From: Dioscorea cayenensis subsp. rotundata | Lineage: Eukaryota; Streptophyta; Magnoliopsida; Dioscoreales; Dioscoreaceae | Direction: 5' to 3' | Assembly: GCF_009730915.1 (NCBI RefSeq) | Contig: NC_052479.1 | Span: 3,286,001 to 3,350,000, forward strand | Length of the DNA: 64,000 nt | Shown here: one piece after another, positions 58,810-64,000 of the stretch | Layout of the letters: each line of letters opens with the position of its first letter | Position numbering within the stretch: position 1 is the stretch's first letter | Notes under the pieces: generated by a model | The model's input: the letters and a program-made list of their open reading frames with translations, nothing else | Told to the model about the DNA's origin: nothing | Database searches by the model: none | Position numbers and translations under genes: made by a program

Positions 58810-60964
58810 TTTTACTTGTACACGATCTTTTTATTGTTATTTTTATTTTTTATTTTTATTTTAAGAATATACCCGTTTAGCAGAAAATAGATTATGTATA
58901 TATACTCTTTTATTTTGTATAAATAATTTTTTCAAAATTTTAAATAAATAAACATTGTTTTTTTTTATTTAATGGTGAGAATTTGTGAGGAATATGGACA
59001 AATCATATGTAATATTAGAAGCTGATAATGTATAATTTATATTTTCACAGTCTTATATATTTAATAAATATATTAAATAAATAAATAGAAAATTTTTCAA
59101 AAAATTTTAAAAAATAGTTTGTGGCTTTCAAGAAACATAAGACTAAAAAAAAAATCAAAACATTAATGAACAAATTCGTAGAATTTTGGTAAAGAGAAGA
59201 ATGTTTATAAGCAAAATGGAGGTAAATTATATATATATTTTTAAATATGAGGGAAAAATATTAAGTGAAAAAACAAATCAAAATCGAATATTATCCATTC
59301 TAACGAGTGAAAAAAAAATCATATTATTCGTGTATTAATTTATTCTACATATAGAATTTCATTTATAAATTAAGTACAAGAATAGAAGGCATCAATTCAT
59401 CATGAATAAATTATTTATAGGTTTATGATTCCATCCTTACAAACAACTGTTTCTAAATAAATAAATTTTAAATATAAAGAAGATATTTTATGATTAATTT
59501 TGACCATATGGTACATATATATATATATAAACGACTCCGTATCTAATATTTAATTTAATTTATAAATTACGGAATTATTCAATAAGAATCACAGGTAGTT
59601 CATTGATATTTTATTAGAATAGTGAATGGACAGTCGAGGAATCCTTAAGTCAATGATGTACTTTTATATTTATTTTTTTTATACCGTTTGTCTTTTTTAT
59701 AAAAAAAAAAATCAAACATAAATAAATTATTAAAATTTTAAAAATATATTTATAAACATAAATAAAGATGCTTTTTATTTATTTGTCTCCATCTATCATC
59801 TCTCGTGAGCAGCTTAACAAAATCCAACTTCTCCAAGGGACAATTTGGTTGTTTATATAATAACAAGACATGTGCCCAAGTGACATACATAAAGTGCCAT
59901 TTGTCACCAAAATAATTATTTGTTTAAATTTTCCTTCTATCAACAGTATTAATGACTTAAAAATATTAAAAGAAATTAAAGAAAACAATTCCAATCTACC
60001 TAACAACTTAATGAGCTTGTGCTTTGCAAAATATATTGTGATGCATATAATAAATAGTCTCAAAAATTTAAAAGGTAATTTTTTTTAATTATTCCTATTA
60101 ATGGTGGTAGTGATCAATATAATCTGCTCCCGCAGCATTTCAAAGAACAATTATGATTTTTTTTTAAAATATTAATTATTACATTCAAATATTTGTATGT
60201 ATTAAATATGACATTAGTTATAAAAAAGATTTAATTATATTCATTAATTATGCATTAAATATTCTATTAAATTTTTTAAAATCAATTATAGTGATTGTAA
60301 AATACTTATTTTTTGAAAAATGTATATCAATAATTTGCATTATAAAGAGTTATTAATTATGTTTTTTTAGATTAATTTACAAGTCATAATTGAAAATGGG
60401 CTTTTACCTTAGCTTATATTTAAACAAATTAGAATAAATTGAAAATATTAAAATATAAAAAATGTAATGATGGGAGATGTTGAAACACCAGAAGGTCCAG
60501 AACTAAAGCGTCAAGTGGTTTGATTTTTTTTTTTTTTTAAATGAGTTATAGGAAAGGTTGAGATATTTATTATTATGTAACTTTTTTTTTTTTTACTTTT
60601 CGATTCTCTAATTTGTTTTTCGCTTTTTTGAATGGTTCAAGTGTTATTTTATTTGCATTTGCTTTACTCATTTTCTCATAATAACTTTGTGTATGATATT
60701 ATAATTTTATTAATTAAAATACTTTATTTATATTTTAAATAATAAAATTGTATTTAAAAAAACCAATGCAGAAAAAAAAATTTACTTAGTTGTTTGTTAG
60801 GAAATCTGATTTGTTGTTAGAGGAGAAACAGGAACGGGATAACAGAAGACTGAGGCGTGCAAGAGCACTGTCCTTAAGAACAAATTCGCCTCCTTTTTGC
60901 AGTGCGACAGGAAACCACAGATGACGTTGTTCTCCAGGATTCAATAGTCAGATTCTCTGTTTTG

Positions 60965-61270
60965 ATGAAGAGGAAGAGTAAAGGAAAAAGTAGTCATGGA
61001 TCAGGTTTTAATATAGGTGGACAGGCGGCAAGGTGGAAGGCGAAGGGACACGGCAACCGCTGGTTCTCGAAGAGTCACAGCGAAAGACGAAGAGCCACGT
61101 CCGGAACCGGAAAGCCGTTTCATGGCAAAAAAATTAAATATAAGATAAAGGGCAAAAAGGTAAAAACCTATTGCGTGATTGCACCCAATAAATCTGGTGC
61201 ATTCGTGTCCTCACCACACGTCTACGTGAGTTCAGAACCCTGGAATTTGCACCCCTGCGCCTGCGCGTAA
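60965..61270 (+). CDS. Short basic hypothetical ORF, uncertain
   Basis: From ATG 60965 the frame encodes 101 residues, rich in lysine, arginine, serine and glycine in its first two thirds (MKRKSKGKSSHGSG, HGKKIKYKIKGKKVK), and ends CACA before a stop. The DNA here is less AT-rich than its surroundings, which is the only support for coding. The frame is open upstream to 60902 without another ATG. I recognise no family, no splice partner and no promoter. It could be an exon of an unrecognised gene or chance. Confidence 0.2.
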   Translation: MKRKSKGKSSHGSGFNIGGQAARWKAKGHGNRWFSKSHSERRRATSGTGKPFHGKKIKYKIKGKKVKTYCVIAPNKSGAFVSSPHVYVSSEPWNLHPCACA

Positions 61271-62750
61271 AAGAGCATAACCACTAGAGCAAAGTTAAAG
61301 GATAATGAATAGTACTATATATAAAGTAGATGAATTTCTTGTAGCTAGGCAATGTGGTACTAAACTTTTAGTAGGAATGTTTTGAAACAAATATGGGCCT
61401 AAAGAATATGGGCCCTTTAACAATTTAAGTAGTGTGATTGTGAACATTTAAATACAATTGAATTCGCATCATGCTTTTTCAGCTACGGAAATAAGAGATT
61501 AATAAAGAAAGCAATTTTTTTTTTTCATATTGGCATATTTCAATGTACATGATTAATTTTTATTTTACCTATCAGTTAAGAACGGGGTGATAGCTTTAGT
61601 TAACTATAAATTTGAGACTTACATTTTAACACCTATAAATTATGATGAAGATTGAAAGACATATGCAACAAAAACGGAAGTTTATTGGGTTTTCTTAAAA
61701 AATTAACTATAAGATTCTATTACTTATATTATATATTTAATATAGTTTTACACTGTATTTAGAATTATTTTTGTTATATTAATTACAGGTGGTAGGTTTC
61801 ATCTAACACCACAATTTATTTTAATGAATAATGACACTCTCGAACATTGACAAAAATGCCTCTTCTTAGAATTATAATATAGAATTGACATTGATATATA
61901 ATTGCTAGCCGTTCAAAGGTAACCGAGAAATGTTTTTGTCAAAGTTGATAAAAATAAATAAAGAATAAAAATAGTGTTGGGTTGAAAAAAAAAGAGGAGG
62001 ATATAAGGATTTATACTTAATAATAATAAATCACTTTATTATAAAATATTTTTAATAGGATTAATTTTTTAATTATTATAATTAAACATTAATTATTTAA
62101 TATTAATATATTTATTATTATATTAATATATTAATATGTTTTTTTTTGAAAAAAAAAATATTAATATGTTGTTAGGGATATTGTTTATGTTTTTCAAGAG
62201 GACCTACTGGGAGATGACATATAACATTAATCATTCATTCCAGCCTTTAATTTACATGACATATCTCGTATGGCGGTGCGCCGGTGGACAAGGTATGCTC
62301 ATGTATAGTTATGCCATATGAACATGTGAGATTTTAAGTTTTTAAAATAAAAATATCTGCATACATGACCAATACTCGCCATCTATGCCCACAAAATAAA
62401 TTTTATAAAAATTGAAAAAAAAAAGTTGTGTCAACGAATTTGAAAAAACAGTTACTTGAGTCATGTTAAAGTGGAGTGCATAGTATTTTAATCTAAATCA
62501 TAGATCGCAGGCATCCAATTTTATTTTTATTAGAGCTACATCACAACCGCATCCCAATGTTTTAATATGAACCATAAATCATAATTGTATCAGTAATTGA
62601 ATCAATCTCAGCCGTCCAATTTTATTTTCTATTTATAATAGAGTACAACACAACCTAAACTATAACAAAAAAATAACTTATCAACCCAGTCCGAATGGGT
62701 ACAATGTTCAGGCACTATTTATGATACTATTCATGAACCAATCTGTTCCT

Positions 62751-62772
62751 CTCTCTCTCTCTCTCTCTCTCT
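62751..62772. repeat. (TC)n microsatellite
   Basis: About eleven perfect TC units are present. Confidence 0.9.
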
Positions 62773-62877
62773 TCATAATTAGCTTTTCTACCTTTTTAAT
62801 ATCTGGTCCAGATGATCTTTTGCCATATATATATATTGTATAAAAAAAATTATATTAAATATTTTATAAATATAGGG

Positions 62878-63645
62878 CTTGTTTGGTAGGGATGGTAGCA
62901 TAGGATAAACTATCATATCTTGTTATTATCTTTGGTTTGGTTAGCTTAGAGGATATGATAGGCTTATCCTATTCACTCATTTTATCCTATCGATTAAATG
63001 ATAACTAATCTCATAGGGAGGGTTAGGATAGAAATAGATAGGATAGAGTAAAAAATTAAATTTACTTTTTTGCCATTGCCATTTCACTTGATTCCTCTCA
63101 TTGTATCCCTTCTTTCGATGGTTAAACCTGAGGCTTAGAACAAAAATCTTATGACACCGGTTTCACTATTTTAAGTAGAGTTTCTCATATCCAAAGCGAT
63201 TAGAGGGTTTTTTCCATCGATCTTCTGCTTGAACAAGTTTTTCATTTGAATATCTTCTTCGATTATATTTTATCTTTAGTTTCTCTAGTCGGATAATTTT
63301 TCTTTAATCTAAATTGATTTTGATGGGAAAGAGGCTCAAATCTAATTATTTTGCTACATGTAAGGATTCTATATTATTTTTTCTTGTAATTTTTAGAATA
63401 TTTGCGGGCATTATCGGTAGATTATATATTTTTTAATAATTTAATAAAAACTAATAAATATACTGATAAATAAATTATGAAAGAAAAATAAAAAAAATAA
63501 AAAAGGTCTATTTAAAAAAAACATAAAGCTATATTATAAAAGGCTTGTCTATTTACATGCAATTCATATCGTATCATGCTCCACTCCAAACATAAGATAG
63601 GATAATAAAATATTATTTAATGGCCATCTAGTGCATGTCAAACAT
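62878..63645. mobile_element. Possible diverged MITE
   Basis: The left edge GGGCTTGTTTGGTAGGGATG has the look of a Harbinger or hAT terminus. Words such as ATAGGATAA and ATCTTGTTATTATC near it are mirrored on the right by AAGATAGGATAATAAAA and TCAAACATAAG. The right terminus is not clean and no target duplication could be fixed. Confidence 0.35.
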
Positions 63646-64000
63646 AAGAAATGATTATAGTTAATATAAAAATAAAACTATTAGTATAGAACATAATATA
63701 TTAAAATATACTTGGAGAATTACAATAGAATTAATCCCCCTAGAGATTATATTGATATTTATATAAAACTGTTATAAAACTATATAATATAGCAAGACAA
63801 ACATAGAGCAAAAGAAAGTAGTGAAAGTTCTCTTTCTTGTTCTTATTATATTTATCATTCTTTTGGTACATATATATATATATATATAGGGTTTAAATTA
63901 GAAACTGAATGGATTTTTGGCAAATGAAACGCCAAGAGTCAAGAGGAGTTGAAAGAAACATAATAGGCATTCATTTTAAATGTTTCGTAACACTCCTCCT

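Larger units (their letters stand above)
58830..64000. other. AT-rich intergenic DNA to the window end
   Basis: No convincing gene is present. It contains TA and TC microsatellites (near 58470, 59515, 62752 and 63868), one short basic ORF (60965-61270) and a doubtful MITE (62878-63645). Confidence 0.55.

Overview
The window is nuclear DNA of a flowering plant. It is AT-rich and gene-poor, its genes are split by GT-AG introns, and it is crowded with plant transposon families. The proteins (a MYB-CC factor, a RING-H2 ligase, a ribosomal L34e-superfamily membrane protein) are plant types. The MYR-like protein has a somewhat monocot look, but I cannot name a species. There are no bacterial operons, no CRISPR array and no tRNA or rRNA gene that I can see.

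Layout. 1-9.5 kb: a small hAT-type element (1380-2044), a 505-bp Mutator-type MITE with a GC-rich core (2473-2977), a probable PIF/Harbinger MITE (3273-4282), a short AT-rich tandem repeat, and two abutting minisatellite arrays (about 165-bp and 80-bp units, 6255-8545). 9545-14870: a PIF/Harbinger element with an apparently intact three-exon Myb/SANT ORF, a transposase cut down to its N-terminal part, and an antisense fragment of a MYB-CC gene in the long 5' intron. 15786-17706: a hAT element with an 8-bp target duplication, itself hit by two smaller elements, one holding a telomere-like hairpin. 18031-18842: a Tourist-like MITE. 20209-29101: an 8.9-kb Mutator-like element (MULE) with about 270-bp inverted ends and a 9-bp duplication. 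Its transposase gene is dead, and it contains a perfect solo LTR and a second insertion. 29.3-30.9 kb: a duplicated 240-bp unit split by another hAT element.

Host genes occupy the right half: an intact L34e-superfamily membrane protein gene (34053-34718, +), a complete six-exon MYR1/MYR2-like MYB-CC transcription factor gene (40637-42625, -), and a RING-H2 ubiquitin ligase gene (57017-57974, -) carrying a 1-nt frameshift inside the RING. Between the last two lie a decayed 6.5-kb L1-type LINE (47.4-53.9 kb) and an older LINE relic (55.2-55.9 kb). The final 5 kb is AT-rich and has no convincing gene.

The genes do not form a pathway. The structure of interest is the transposon stratigraphy: target duplications give a relative order of insertion. 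One element carries a spliced-gene fragment from the same transcription factor family as a host gene 30 kb away. I found no clearly new biological system; the best candidate for something undescribed is that Harbinger element with its antisense MYB-CC passenger.
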